A DNA stretch of 64,000 nucleotides from an uncultured Lachnospiraceae bacterium (GTDB taxonomy: Bacteria; Bacillota; Clostridia; Lachnospirales; Lachnospiraceae), in the NCBI GenBank assembly GCA_946546945.1, contig CAMNOU010000008.1, positions 52,045-116,044 on the forward strand. Reading direction: 5' to 3'. The notes below the pieces were generated by a model. It saw only the letters and a list, made by a program, of their open reading frames with translations. It was not told the DNA's origin and did no database searches. How positions within the stretch are numbered: position 1 is the first letter of the stretch; the number at the start of each line of letters is the position of its first letter. The position numbers were made by a program, and so were the translations under genes. Below, piece by piece: positions 51,490 through 60,568 of the stretch.

Positions 51490-52809
51490 ATGAGAAAAGT
51501 AGTAAAGTTTGGCGGAAGCTCCCTTGCGAGCGCAGAGCAGTTCAGAAAGGTCGGAGACATCATCAGGGCAGATAAGGACAGAAGATTTGTGGTTCCGTCT
51601 GCGCCCGGCAAACGGTTTGACGGTGATACAAAAGTGACAGATATGCTGTATGACTGCTATGCATCGGTGGAACTTGGGGAGGATTTTTCGGAAAAGTTAG
51701 CGAAAATCAAAGAGCGTTATGATGAGATTATCCGGGGATTGGATCTGGATTATTCACTGGATGAAGAGTTTGAGATCATGGCCCAAAAGCTGAAAGAAGG
51801 AGCCGGTGTGGATTACGCGGCTTCCAGAGGCGAATACATGAACGGAAAAGTGCTGGCCGCTTATCTGGGTTATGAGTTTATCGATTCCGCGACGGTCATC
51901 CGCTTTGATGAGGATGGTCAGTTTGACGCGGAGCTGACGAACCGCATGCTGGCAAAGAAGCTTGAGTCCTGTGAAAATGCAGTCATCCCCGGTTTTTACG
52001 GCGCATTTGCCGACGGGACGATCAATACATTCTCCCGCGGAGGGTCTGATATTACGGGATCCATTGTAGCAAGAGCCATGAAGGCGGATCTGTACGAGAA
52101 CTGGACAGATGTATCCGGATTCCTGGTGACAGACCCAAGAATCGTTGAGAACCCGGAGGCGGTCGATATGATTACATATCGGGAGCTGCGCGAGCTGTCC
52201 TATATGGGGGCTTCGGTGCTTCACGAGGAGGCCATCTTCCCCGTACGAAAGGCCGGCATTCCGATCAATATCAAGAATACGAATCATCCGGAGGATCCGG
52301 GAACCATGATCGTTGCCACGACGAGCCGCAAGTCCCGGTTTACGATTACGGGAATCGCCGGGAAAAAAGGATTTGTTGCGGTTACGATTGACAAGGATCT
52401 GATGAATTCCGAGATCGGATTCTGCCGTAAAGTGCTGAGTGTATTTGAGGAAAATCATATTTCCATTGAGCATATGCCGTCCGGAATCGATACGATGTGT
52501 ATCCTGGTACATCAGGATGAGTTCCAGGAGCATGAACAGGTCATCCTTTCCGGCATTCAGCGCGCGGTAGAGCCGGATACGATTTCCGTTGATGCTGATC
52601 TGGCCCTGATCGCAGTTGTTGGGAGAGATATGCGGCAGACACGCGGTACTGCGGGGCGGATCTTCTCGGCGCTGGCACATTCGAAAATCAATTGCCGTAT
52701 GATTGATCAGGGGTCGAGCGAGCTGAATATTATTATCGGCGTCGCGAATGATGATTTTGAAAAAGCGATCAAGGCAATTTATGATATTTTTATCCTGACG
52801 CAGCTTTAA
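51490..52809 (+). CDS. lysC: Aspartate kinase
   Basis: 439 residues from ATG 51490, after AAGGCAGGA upstream. KFGGSSLA near the N-terminus binds ATP; NTFSRGGSDITGS near residue 178 is the aspartate kinase signature; the C-terminal half (about 300-439) holds two ACT domains (TGIAGKKGFVAVTI; LIAVVGRDMRQTRGTAGRIF) for feedback inhibition. It phosphorylates L-aspartate, opening the lysine/threonine/methionine pathway. No lysine riboswitch is seen upstream. First gene of lysC-truA-alaX. Confidence 0.94.
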   Translation: MRKVVKFGGSSLASAEQFRKVGDIIRADKDRRFVVPSAPGKRFDGDTKVTDMLYDCYASVELGEDFSEKLAKIKERYDEIIRGLDLDYSLDEEFEIMAQKLKEGAGVDYAASRGEYMNGKVLAAYLGYEFIDSATVIRFDEDGQFDAELTNRMLAKKLESCENAVIPGFYGAFADGTINTFSRGGSDITGSIVARAMKADLYENWTDVSGFLVTDPRIVENPEAVDMITYRELRELSYMGASVLHEEAIFPVRKAGIPINIKNTNHPEDPGTMIVATTSRKSRFTITGIAGKKGFVAVTIDKDLMNSEIGFCRKVLSVFEENHISIEHMPSGIDTMCILVHQDEFQEHEQVILSGIQRAVEPDTISVDADLALIAVVGRDMRQTRGTAGRIFSALAHSKINCRMIDQGSSELNIIIGVANDDFEKAIKAIYDIFILTQL

Positions 52810-52818
52810 GGGAAAAAC

Positions 52819-53562
52819 ATGAGATCGAATTATAAATTTATCATATCTTATGACGGCTCCAGATATTACGGATGGGAGCATCAGCCGACCACAGAGCTTA
52901 CGATCCAGGGGAAACTGGAGACGGTTCTGGAGCGTATGACAGGAGAACCGGTGGAAGTGATCGGAGCCGGGCGGACAGATGCGGGCGTACATGCAAAAGC
53001 AATGGTTGCCAACGCCCGTCTGGAAACAGATCTTTCTGAAGAAGAGATCCTGGATTATATGAACCGGTACCTCCCGGACGATATCGGAATCCGTCAGGTG
53101 CGAAAGGCATCAGAGCGGTTTCACAGCCGGTATAATGCGATTGGAAAGACATACCGCTATACTTGCTATATAGATCGTACAAAGCCGGTCTTTGACCGGA
53201 AATATGTCTATATTCCGGAGGAAGAACCGGATATCGCAAGTATGCGCCTGGCAGCAGAGTTTCTGACCGGGACACATGATTTTGCAAGCTTCTGCAGCAA
53301 TCCGCGCATGAAGAAGTCGACGGTCCGCAAGGTGGATCAGATCACGATCGCCAAAAAGGGACCGTATCTGACGTTTACTTATCACGGTACAGGATTTTTG
53401 CAGCACATGGTGCGTATCCTTACCGGAACCCTGCTGGAAGTGGGGTATGGGAAACGTACGCCGCAGAGTATGGAGCAGCTGCTCGAAGCCAGAAAACGCG
53501 CGCTGGCCGGATTTACGGCGCCCGCAAAAGGGCTGTGTCTGATGAAAGTAGATTATGATTGA
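52819..53562 (+). CDS. truA: tRNA pseudouridine synthase A (TruA)
   Basis: 247 residues, the standard TruA length. GAGRTDAGVHA near residue 51 contains the catalytic Asp; SYDGSRYYGWEHQP and ITIAKKGPYLTFTYHGTGFLQHMVRILTGTLLEVG are also typical. It converts uridines 38-40 of the tRNA anticodon arm to pseudouridine. Starts 9 bases after lysC. Some clostridial genomes carry more than one TruA copy, so this may be one of two. Confidence 0.95.
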   Translation: MRSNYKFIISYDGSRYYGWEHQPTTELTIQGKLETVLERMTGEPVEVIGAGRTDAGVHAKAMVANARLETDLSEEEILDYMNRYLPDDIGIRQVRKASERFHSRYNAIGKTYRYTCYIDRTKPVFDRKYVYIPEEEPDIASMRLAAEFLTGTHDFASFCSNPRMKKSTVRKVDQITIAKKGPYLTFTYHGTGFLQHMVRILTGTLLEVGYGKRTPQSMEQLLEARKRALAGFTAPAKGLCLMKVDYD

Positions 53563-53589
53563 TGACCGGAAGAAACAGGGGTTTTCAGC

Positions 53590-54795
53590 ATGAAGATATA
53601 TGAAAAGGACAGTTATCAAAGAAGGAATACGACTGTCGTGACGGCCAGTGAGACCGTGGAAGGAAAGCATTACATTACATTGGCGGATACGATCTTTTTC
53701 CCGGAGGAAGGCGGCCAGTATGCGGATACCGGATGGATCCGGCTGACCGATCCGGACCAGACAGAGGGACCGGAGGAAAAAATCCGGCTTGCAGACGGTC
53801 AGATCCTGCAGGGAGAGATCCGGTATCTGGTCGACAGGGATATCCCTGCGGGGACAAAGGTCGCGTGTGAACTGGACTGGGAGCCGCGTTTCATGCGCAT
53901 GCAGCAGCATACCGGCGAACATATCCTGACCGGCGTGATCCATAATCATTTCGGGTACAACAATGTGGGATTTCATCTGAGTGATGATTCATTTGTGACG
54001 CTTGATCTGGATGGCATGTTGACGGCAGAGCAGATTTCTCAGATGGAACTTCGCGCGAATGAAGCAATCTATGCGAATTTGCCTGTCATGGCGCAGTATC
54101 CTTCGAAGGAAGCACTTTCTGCGATCGAATACCGAAGCAAGATCGAGATTGAGGGTCAGGTCCGACTGATCGTGATCGGAGATGAAAAGAATCCGGTTGA
54201 TGTGTGTGCCTGCTGCGCGCCCCATGTGAGCCGCACGGGAGAGGTGGGACTGATCAAGGTCATTCACTTCCAGAATTATAAAGGCGGAACAAGGCTTTCC
54301 ATTCTGTGCGGGAAGAGAGCGCTTCAGTATTTTCAGGCGCAGACACAGATCATGACACAGCTGTCGCAGACTTTTTCCACATCTATGGAAAAGGTCACTG
54401 CCTGCGTACAGAATACACTGGAAGAACTGTCCAATCTAAAGTATAAGGCAGCGGAATGGAAGCAGAGGGAACTGGAGAACAGAATCCGGGCTCTCCCTGA
54501 GGGAGAAAATGCCTGTCTCTTCACCGATGCAGATGTTTCCGGTGCCACGGCAAAGAACTGCTTCAATACACTGGCAGCAGGCCGGCCCGGATATGTGGGA
54601 TTGTTCATGGGTGATGATGAAAACGGTTACCGGTTCCATGCCGGAAGCACAGCGCTGGATTCCCGTGCACTGATGAAACGCATGAAAGAGGAACTGAATG
54701 CAAAAGGCGGCGGTTCCCGGGAAATGGTGCAGGGAAAACTGAACGCGGCCCGGACAGAAATCGAGCAATTCTTCGGTACATTATCCAACACATAA
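53590..54795 (+). CDS. alaX: Alanyl-tRNA editing protein (AlaX-L) with DHHA1-type C-terminus
   Basis: A 401-residue free-standing editing factor. TIFFPEEGGQYADTG near residue 34 matches the AlaRS second additional domain; zinc ligands are HTGEH near residue 103 and the C-C-A-P-H group near 207. After a coiled coil (about 250-300) the C-terminal GENACLFTDADVS... segment and GGGSREMVQGK form a DHHA1-like domain. It deacylates tRNA(Ala) mischarged with serine or glycine. GGGG-type site upstream of the ATG. Followed by a terminator. Confidence 0.92.
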   Translation: MKIYEKDSYQRRNTTVVTASETVEGKHYITLADTIFFPEEGGQYADTGWIRLTDPDQTEGPEEKIRLADGQILQGEIRYLVDRDIPAGTKVACELDWEPRFMRMQQHTGEHILTGVIHNHFGYNNVGFHLSDDSFVTLDLDGMLTAEQISQMELRANEAIYANLPVMAQYPSKEALSAIEYRSKIEIEGQVRLIVIGDEKNPVDVCACCAPHVSRTGEVGLIKVIHFQNYKGGTRLSILCGKRALQYFQAQTQIMTQLSQTFSTSMEKVTACVQNTLEELSNLKYKAAEWKQRELENRIRALPEGENACLFTDADVSGATAKNCFNTLAAGRPGYVGLFMGDDENGYRFHAGSTALDSRALMKRMKEELNAKGGGSREMVQGKLNAARTEIEQFFGTLSNT

Positions 54796-54800
54796 AAAAG

Positions 54801-54836
54801 CCCCGGCATGATCGGAAGATCTGCCGGAGTTTTTTT
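54801..54836 (+). terminator. Terminator of lysC-truA-alaX
   Basis: CCCCGGCA (54801-54808) pairs with TGCCGGAG (54822-54829), inner GATC-ggaa-GATC stem, followed by a T-run from 54830. It directly precedes palindromic element copy 2. Confidence 0.9.
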
Positions 54837-54870
54837 ATCTCAGTGGGAGATTGGACCCCACTGAGATAAA
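54834..54870. repeat. Palindromic element copy 2 (TCTCAGTG type)
   Basis: TTTATCTCAGTGGG (54834-54847) pairs perfectly with CCCACTGAGATAAA (54857-54870), 9-base loop. Same core as copy 1 at 24889-24925. Between the converging alaX and DUF362 genes. No T-tract after the stem on either strand. Confidence 0.7.
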
Positions 54871-54880
54871 CGCTTCGCGT

Positions 54881-55999
54881 CTAGATTTCAATCAGTTCAT
54901 ACTGATCCGTCCCGAGCCCGATTTTTACGGCGTGCTCAATACAGCTTTTCCAGTTGGTATCCGGATGATTATAGTGGAAATAATCGTGTTCATGGCCGTC
55001 ATCAGCCTGCTTCATATTTTCTGCCAGGCGGCTGTCTGCCAGAGGCGTCTGGGCATTGCACAGATCGGCACATGCCTGATCCAGAGCAACCGGGTCGAAG
55101 CTTGCAAGCATGCCCACGTTCGGGATGATCGGGCGGTCATTCTCCGCGTGACAGTCACAGAACGGAGATACATCACAGATCAGGGAAATATGAAAACAGG
55201 GTTTGTCTTTGCAGATTGCCCAGGCATATTCTGCTATTTTGCAGTTCAGAATATCATTCGAACAATCTCTGCCGGAAGTGGTAGCATCCTTCGGACAGAC
55301 ACCGATACAGCGGCCGCATCCTACACACTTGTCTTCATCAATAACAGCTTTTCCCTCACTGATGGAAATGGCATCATGAGCGCAGACTTTGATGCACATG
55401 CCGCAGCCGATACATTTTGACCGTCTGACATGAGCCTTCCCGGCGCTGTGCTGTTCCATCTTGCCGGCTCTCGATCCGCCGCCCATGCCGATATTCTTTA
55501 AGGCGCCGCCGAATCCGGCCTGTTCATGTCCTTTAAAATGTGTCAGAGAGATCAGAATATCCGCGTCCATGAGCGCGCGGCCGATCTTGGCTTCCTTCAC
55601 ATACGTTCCGTCAATCGGAACCAGGACTTCGTCCGTGCCCTTCAGCCCGTCGGCGATAATCACATGACAGCCTGTCGCATAAGGGTTGAAGCCGTTTAAA
55701 AATGCATTGTCCAGATGATCGATCGCATTTTTTCTGCTGCCCACATAAAGCGTGTTGCAATCCGTAAGGAAAGGCTTTCCTCCCAGTTCTTTTACAATAT
55801 CGCCAACGACTTTTGCATAATTCGGTCTCAGGAAAGCGAGGTTTCCGTATTCACCAAAATGCATCTTGATTGCCGCGTACTTATCCTGAAAATCAATTTG
55901 CGAAATGCCGGCCGTGCGTACAAGCCGGTTCAGTTTCTGCATGAGGTTTTCGGTAAATGACGTGCGGAAATCCGTGAAAAAAACTTTTGATTTTTCCAT
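54881..55999 (-). CDS. DUF362 protein with two 4Fe-4S clusters
   Basis: 372 residues from ATG 55999, 7 bases after GGAGGG; the longer reading lacks a ribosome site. The first part (about 1-170) is a DUF362 domain with KMHFGEYGNLAFLRP and HFKGHEQAGFGGALKNIGMG. Two ferredoxin motifs follow: CIGCGMCIKVCAHD and CVGCGRCIGVCPKD, near residues 190 and 220. Proteins of this class are frequent in anaerobes and are thought to take part in electron transfer; no established reaction. Stands alone. Confidence 0.88.
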   Translation of the reverse strand: MEKSKVFFTDFRTSFTENLMQKLNRLVRTAGISQIDFQDKYAAIKMHFGEYGNLAFLRPNYAKVVGDIVKELGGKPFLTDCNTLYVGSRKNAIDHLDNAFLNGFNPYATGCHVIIADGLKGTDEVLVPIDGTYVKEAKIGRALMDADILISLTHFKGHEQAGFGGALKNIGMGGGSRAGKMEQHSAGKAHVRRSKCIGCGMCIKVCAHDAISISEGKAVIDEDKCVGCGRCIGVCPKDATTSGRDCSNDILNCKIAEYAWAICKDKPCFHISLICDVSPFCDCHAENDRPIIPNVGMLASFDPVALDQACADLCNAQTPLADSRLAENMKQADDGHEHDYFHYNHPDTNWKSCIEHAVKIGLGTDQYELIEI

Positions 56000-56200
56000 G
56001 TCAGGTCCCTCCTGGTTGTAATATTTGCCAGATAGAAAAAGCCTTCTGATAAACATTATTATAGCATTCCGGAGGGAAGCGGGGCAAGTTCTTTTGAGAG
56101 ATACTGCGTTCAGCAGCGGACTGCAGATCTGCTTGAGTTTTTCGAGAAAACGTGGTACGATTTGAGCGGTCTTTTTACCGAAAAGGGGGAGATTTATTTT

Positions 56201-57040
56201 ATGTCAGTTTTTATCGGAAATCACTTATCTTCATCAAAAGGATTTTATGCGATGGGAAAAGCGGCACTGGAACTGGGAGCGGACACCTTCGCTTTTTTTA
56301 CGCGCAATCCGCGCGGAGGCTCCGCAAAAGCAATCGACGCGCGGGATGTCGGACAACTGCGTACGCTGCTGGAAGAGAACCGGTTCGGGCCTCTGGTCGC
56401 CCATGCGCCCTATACGATGAACGTCTGCGCTGCCAGAGAAGAGGTTCTGACCTTTTCGGCCGGGATCCTGAAAGAAGATCTGGAACGCATGGAGAATCTT
56501 CCGGGGAATTATTATAATTTTCATCCCGGTTCACACGTGGGTCAGGGGGCGGAAAAAGCAATCCCCATGATCGCCCGCGCAGTCAACGAGGCTTTGCGTC
56601 CGGAGCATCATACGATGGTCCTTCTGGAAACCATGGCCGGAAAAGGCAGTGAAGTGGGAAGAAACTTTAGCGAGCTGAAAGCGATTCTGGATCTGATCTG
56701 TATGAAGGAGAAGGTGGGCGTGTGTCTTGATACCTGCCACATCTGGGACGGCGGTTATGATCTGTCGGATCTGGATTCCGTTCTGGACGAATTTGACCGT
56801 GTGATCGGACTTGACCGCTTAAAGGCGATTCATCTGAATGACAGCAAGAATGTCTGCGGAGCAGGAAAAGACCGGCATGAAAAACTGGGAGAGGGAGAAA
56901 TCGGCACGGAGCGTCTCAGACGGGTGGCGGCACATCCGCTCCTGCAGGGAAAGCCGTTTATTCTTGAAACTCCGAATGATGATGCCGGTTATAAAAAAGA
57001 AATTGCAATGGTGCGGGAATGGAGCACTGCTTATGAATAA
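56201..57040 (+). CDS. nfo: Deoxyribonuclease IV (endonuclease IV)
   Basis: 279 residues from ATG 56201 (AAAGGGGGAG about 10 bases upstream). TIM-barrel AP endonuclease motifs: GADTFAFFTRNPRGG, VAHAPYTMNV (His ligand), NFHPGSHVGQG, LLETMAGKGSEVG (Glu), VCLDTCHIWDGGYD (Asp/His), HLNDSKNVCGAGKDRHEKLGEGEIG. All zinc ligands appear present. It repairs abasic sites and 3'-blocked ends. Its stop overlaps the following GDSL gene by 8 bases. Confidence 0.96.
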   Translation: MSVFIGNHLSSSKGFYAMGKAALELGADTFAFFTRNPRGGSAKAIDARDVGQLRTLLEENRFGPLVAHAPYTMNVCAAREEVLTFSAGILKEDLERMENLPGNYYNFHPGSHVGQGAEKAIPMIARAVNEALRPEHHTMVLLETMAGKGSEVGRNFSELKAILDLICMKEKVGVCLDTCHIWDGGYDLSDLDSVLDEFDRVIGLDRLKAIHLNDSKNVCGAGKDRHEKLGEGEIGTERLRRVAAHPLLQGKPFILETPNDDAGYKKEIAMVREWSTAYE

Positions 57041-57632
57041 AACGATTGTTTTTACGGGGGACAGTATTACAGACTGCAATCATATGTTTGATGCGGAAGG
57101 CCTGGGGGAAGGGTATGTGCGCATGATTCAGAAGACCCTCCCGGAGGATAAGATTGTTAACCGGGGGTATGACGGATATACGGCATCGATGGTTTCTCGT
57201 GTGTGGGATGAAATCTGTATCCGGTATCAGCCGGATCTGGTCACCCTCCTGGTCGGAGTCAATGACCTGAGCGCGTATCTTTGCGGCGGCGGATACGGTG
57301 CCGCAGGGTTCCGGGAGCAGGTCGAACGGATCCTTCAGAAGACCAGGGAAGAGACTGACGCAAAAATCATCCTGATGGAACCGTTTTTGTTTCCCTGGCC
57401 GGCAGAGTACCGGAACTGGATGGAGCCGCTGGCGGATTTTCGCCGGCAGGTCAGGGAACTTTCAAAATGGTACGAGACGGGATTTGTTTCTCTTTGGGAT
57501 ATTTTTCAGAACGCACAGGAGCAGATCCCGGCAGAGAAGCTGACCGTGGACGGGATCCATCTGACAGAGCTCGGACACGGGATTCTGGCGGAAGCCTGGA
57601 TGCGGGAGTATGGCGCGTCTGAAAATGTGTGA
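57033..57632 (+). CDS. SGNH/GDSL-family hydrolase
   Basis: 199 residues from ATG 57033, overlapping the nfo stop. Block I GDSITDC near residue 9 (catalytic Ser), block III VGVNDLSAY near 74 with the Asn, and block V DGIHLTELGHGILA near 178 with Asp and His give a complete SGNH set. Enzymes of this type hydrolyse esters such as acyl-, acetyl- or sugar esters. No signal peptide, so it is probably cytoplasmic. Substrate unknown. It is coupled to nfo by overlap. Confidence 0.9.
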   Translation: MNKTIVFTGDSITDCNHMFDAEGLGEGYVRMIQKTLPEDKIVNRGYDGYTASMVSRVWDEICIRYQPDLVTLLVGVNDLSAYLCGGGYGAAGFREQVERILQKTREETDAKIILMEPFLFPWPAEYRNWMEPLADFRRQVRELSKWYETGFVSLWDIFQNAQEQIPAEKLTVDGIHLTELGHGILAEAWMREYGASENV

Positions 57633-57657
57633 CGGGATGATAGAGGAGTGAGAAATT

Positions 57658-58311
57658 ATGAGAAAGAAAACGATTATTTTTGACCTGGACGGCACGTTGA
57701 TGGATTCATTGCAGGATCTTACGCTCAGTGTCAATTATTGCATGGCGAAATACGGCGGTCCGCAGTATACAGACGAGGAGATTAAAGAAAAAGTCGGCAG
57801 AGGCATTTACGTACTGATTGAAAAATCCCTTCCGGGCGGCAGAAGCAATCCGGACTACGATGCCTGCGTGGGTGAATTCGCGCCCTATTATCAGGAGCAC
57901 ATGTTTGATCATTCCTGCGCATTTCCGGGAATCCCGGAGGTCCTGGAGGCTTTGAAGAACAAAGGCTGCCATCTGGCAATTGTGTCGAATAAGTTCGATG
58001 CGGCGGTGAAGGAAATCAGCGGGCGTTTTTTCGGCGATCTGATAGAGGTTGCAATTGGGGAGGCGGAAAAACAGGGCATCCGCAAGAAACCTGCTCCGGA
58101 CACGGTTTTTGAAGCCATGAAACAGCTCGGTTCGGAAGCGGAGGATTGTGTCTATGTCGGAGATTCCGAAGTGGATCTGCAGACAGCCGCAAACGCGCAT
58201 ATTCCATGTATTTCCGTGACATGGGGATACAAGAGCGAACAGTTCCTGAAAGAGAATGGGGCAAAGACAATTGTTTCCGAGCCCGCCGGATTGCTGGAGG
58301 TTCTGTGCTGA
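57658..58311 (+). CDS. HAD-family phosphatase (phosphoglycolate phosphatase-like)
   Basis: 217 residues. Motif I IIFDLDGTLMDSL at residue 6, motif II in AIVSNKFD, motif III Lys in RKKPAPDTV, motif IV in YVGDSEVDLQTA. The cap domain and the end match Gph-type phosphatases that dephosphorylate 2-phosphoglycolate formed during DNA repair, which fits the neighbouring AP endonuclease gene (inference). GAGGAGTGAG is upstream of ATG. Confidence 0.9.
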   Translation: MRKKTIIFDLDGTLMDSLQDLTLSVNYCMAKYGGPQYTDEEIKEKVGRGIYVLIEKSLPGGRSNPDYDACVGEFAPYYQEHMFDHSCAFPGIPEVLEALKNKGCHLAIVSNKFDAAVKEISGRFFGDLIEVAIGEAEKQGIRKKPAPDTVFEAMKQLGSEAEDCVYVGDSEVDLQTAANAHIPCISVTWGYKSEQFLKENGAKTIVSEPAGLLEVLC

Positions 58312-58367
58312 TCCCGCCGTGAGGCAGCGTATGGAAGATTTGTGTTTAGAAACAGAGTGAGGCATTT

Positions 58368-59204
58368 ATGAAATATTTTCTGATGTGTGCAGCTTTGCTG
58401 GCCTGCACCTATATTCTTTCGTCTCTTGTCATCAGAGGCATTGCGAAAGCAAAAAAGAATCATCTTATCACGACGAAAAAAAGAAGAATGGCCAGGATCC
58501 TGCTGTGGCTGGCGCTGCTTGTCCTCTGCGCAGTTGGCTATCTTGGCGTATATAACCACAGTGATCCGGAAGCAAAAGAATACCTGAACCGCCCGGGAGA
58601 GGTATCTGTCACGCAGATAAAAGACGGGTATGTATTTGACGGACCAGGAAACGGAACGGCACTGATCTTTTACCCCGGCGCCAAGGTGGCAACAGAAGCC
58701 TATGTCCCCCTGCTGTATCATCTGGCAGAGGAAGGCATGGATACGTTTCTGATCGATATGCCTTTTCATATGGCCTTTTTCCACAGCAATGCCGCAAAGG
58801 AGATCATCGGAACTTATGATTACAGCCGGTGGATTCTTGGCGGGCATTCCCTTGGAGGCGTCGCGGCCGCACTTTATGCAAATGCCAATCCGGACCAGGT
58901 GGACGGACTGGCGCTGCTGGCAGCTTACCCGACGAAAAAGCTGGATGACAACCTTTCTTTCCTGTCTGTATACGGGAGCCGGGATACGGTGCTGAACAGG
59001 GACGCGTATGAAAAAAGCAAAGCAAACTGGCCGGCGGATGGAAAAGAAGTCTGCATCGAAGGCGGAAATCATGCACAGTTCGGCAACTACGGTTTCCAGA
59101 AGGGCGACAGTGCCGCTTCTGTTTCCGCAAAAGAACAGCAGCAGGAGACCATCCGGGCTGTTCTGGACATGTTTTTGCAGGACGCGAATGACCGGAAGTC
59201 CTGA
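58368..59204 (+). CDS. Membrane-anchored alpha/beta hydrolase
   Basis: 278 residues. Two hydrophobic segments at about 3-22 and 46-62 anchor the N-terminus. Then an alpha/beta hydrolase domain: the strand GTALIFYPGAKV, DMPFHMAFF, and the nucleophile elbow GGHSLGGVAAALYAN near residue 156 (Ser). A C-terminal His in GGNHAQFGNYG near 225 completes the triad; the acid is probably the Asp in VYGSRDTVLN. GCATTT separates it from upstream genes by 56 bases. Substrate unknown. Confidence 0.87.
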   Translation: MKYFLMCAALLACTYILSSLVIRGIAKAKKNHLITTKKRRMARILLWLALLVLCAVGYLGVYNHSDPEAKEYLNRPGEVSVTQIKDGYVFDGPGNGTALIFYPGAKVATEAYVPLLYHLAEEGMDTFLIDMPFHMAFFHSNAAKEIIGTYDYSRWILGGHSLGGVAAALYANANPDQVDGLALLAAYPTKKLDDNLSFLSVYGSRDTVLNRDAYEKSKANWPADGKEVCIEGGNHAQFGNYGFQKGDSAASVSAKEQQQETIRAVLDMFLQDANDRKS

Positions 59205-59262
59205 GCCGCAGCGAAAAGCGTGAGCTGAGCAACAAAAAATGTGAGATTTTCAATAAAAAATA

Positions 59263-59291
59263 TTGACATGAAAAAGTCGATGTACTATAAT
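59263..59291 (+). promoter_or_regulatory. Promoter of rplM-rpsI
   Basis: Perfect TTGACA (59263-59268) and perfect TATAAT (59286-59291), 17-base spacer: a consensus sigma-A promoter fitting a highly expressed ribosomal operon. Confidence 0.93.
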
Positions 59292-59297
59292 GTTTCA

Positions 59298-59555
59298 GTC
59301 TGACAAGAGAGATTTGTGTTGTCAAAAAGCAGACGGGTGGGACCGCCTGCAGGGCCGCAGAAGCAAGGGTTCTCCACAAGCCCCGGTGACTGGCCGGCCT
59401 GTGATCATACAGATCCGTTGTCTGTACAGAAAGAACCGCAGGCAGAGAGTATCCGGACATTTACTTTTTGCAAAGGTTCAGATCGGAATGGAACCACAGG
59501 TATTCCATGTTGTTCGCGTCCCTGAGGACAGGGATGCCGGAAAGAAACAAGGAGG
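59298..59555 (+). ncRNA. Putative L13 ribosomal leader
   Basis: The long untranslated stretch between the consensus promoter and rplM sits where the L13 leader is found in Firmicutes, where L13 represses its own operon by binding the leader. The GC-rich folded part near 59325-59405 is compatible, but I could not match a consensus structure. Confidence 0.45.
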
Positions 59556-59564
59556 AAATATTCA

Positions 59565-59993
59565 ATGAATACATTTATGGCTAGTCCAGACAAAGTTGAT
59601 AGAAAATGGTATGTAGTTGATGCTACAGGATATACATTAGGCCGCTTATCTTCAGAAGTAGCCAAGATTTTAAGAGGCAAGAACAAACCGATCTTCACAC
59701 CGCATATCGATACAGGTGACTATGTGATCATCGTAAATGCAGAGAAGATCAAAGTAACAGGCAAGAAGCTGACACAGAAGATTTATTATCATCACTCCGA
59801 TTATGTGGGCGGCATGAAAGAGACGACTCTGAAAGATATGCTCGCTACACATCCTGAGAGAGTTATCGAGCATGCAGTGAAGGGAATGCTCCCGAAGGGA
59901 CCTCTTGGAAGAGATATGTACAAGAAGTTGTTCGTATATGTTGGACCGGATCACAAGCATGCTGCTCAGAAACCGGAAGCGATCACGTTTTAA
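59565..59993 (+). CDS. rplM: 50S ribosomal protein L13
   Basis: 142 residues, the standard L13 size. [28 protein letters not shown] near the N-terminus and [27 protein letters not shown] near residue 106 are L13 signatures. AAGGAGG lies 8 bases before ATG. It is one of the first proteins to bind 23S rRNA in large subunit assembly. Cotranscribed with rpsI, 19 bases later. Confidence 0.99.
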   Translation: MNTFMASPDKVDRKWYVVDATGYTLGRLSSEVAKILRGKNKPIFTPHIDTGDYVIIVNAEKIKVTGKKLTQKIYYHHSDYVGGMKETTLKDMLATHPERVIEHAVKGMLPKGPLGRDMYKKLFVYVGPDHKHAAQKPEAITF

Positions 59994-60012
59994 TCGGAGG
60001 AGGTAAAAAATC

Positions 60013-60402
60013 ATGGCTAATAAAAATTATGGAACAGGAAGAAGAAAAAAATCCATCGCCAGAGTATATTTAGTACCCGGCACAGGTAAAATCACAATCA
60101 ACAAGAGAGATATCGATGAGTATCTCGGTCTTGAGACATTAAAGGTTATCGTTCGTCAGCCCCTCGTTGCTACTGATACCGTTGACAAGTTCGACGTATT
60201 GGTCAATGTAAAAGGCGGCGGATACACAGGACAGGCAGGTGCAATCCGCCACGGAATCGCACGTGCACTCCTTACCGTAGATGAGGACTACAGACCGGTT
60301 CTGAAGAAAGCCGGCTACCTTACACGTGATCCTCGAATGAAAGAGCGTAAAAAATACGGCCTCAAAGCCGCACGTCGCGCACCTCAGTTCTCGAAGAGAT
60401 AA
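60013..60402 (+). CDS. rpsI: 30S ribosomal protein S9
   Basis: 129 residues. [28 protein letters not shown] at the start and the basic C-terminal [17 protein letters not shown] tail, ending in the conserved SKR that reaches the P-site tRNA, identify S9. GGAGGAGG lies upstream. Followed by a terminator. Confidence 0.99.
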   Translation: MANKNYGTGRRKKSIARVYLVPGTGKITINKRDIDEYLGLETLKVIVRQPLVATDTVDKFDVLVNVKGGGYTGQAGAIRHGIARALLTVDEDYRPVLKKAGYLTRDPRMKERKKYGLKAARRAPQFSKR

Positions 60403-60420
60403 TCAGAATGCAATATTTTA

Positions 60421-60452
60421 CCCTGGAAATGGCTTATTTCCGGGGTTTTTCT
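60421..60452 (+). terminator. Terminator of rplM-rpsI
   Basis: CCCTGGAAAT (60421-60430) pairs with ATTTCCGGGG (60436-60445), one T-G wobble, loop GGCTT, followed by TTTTTCT. Confidence 0.93.
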
Positions 60453-60481
60453 ATTCGACCTGATTCACATGAAAGATACAC

Positions 60482-60510
60482 TTGCACGCATTCCAGAAAA
60501 ACGTTATATA
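60482..60510 (+). promoter_or_regulatory. Promoter before the 83-residue orphan gene
   Basis: TTGCAC (60482-60487), 17-base spacer and TATATA (60505-60510), 59 bases before the ATG. Confidence 0.5.
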
Positions 60511-60568
60511 AAACAGATATTAGAATGCATTTCCTGAGCAATCGGGATTTTAAGGGAGAACGAATAGT

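Larger units (their letters stand above)
59205..59564 (+). other. 360-base region with rplM promoter and leader
   Basis: Holds a perfect promoter (59263-59291) followed by about 270 bases of untranslated leader before rplM. The leader contains GC-rich segments able to fold (for example around 59325-59405) and no convincing ORF. Confidence 0.7.
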
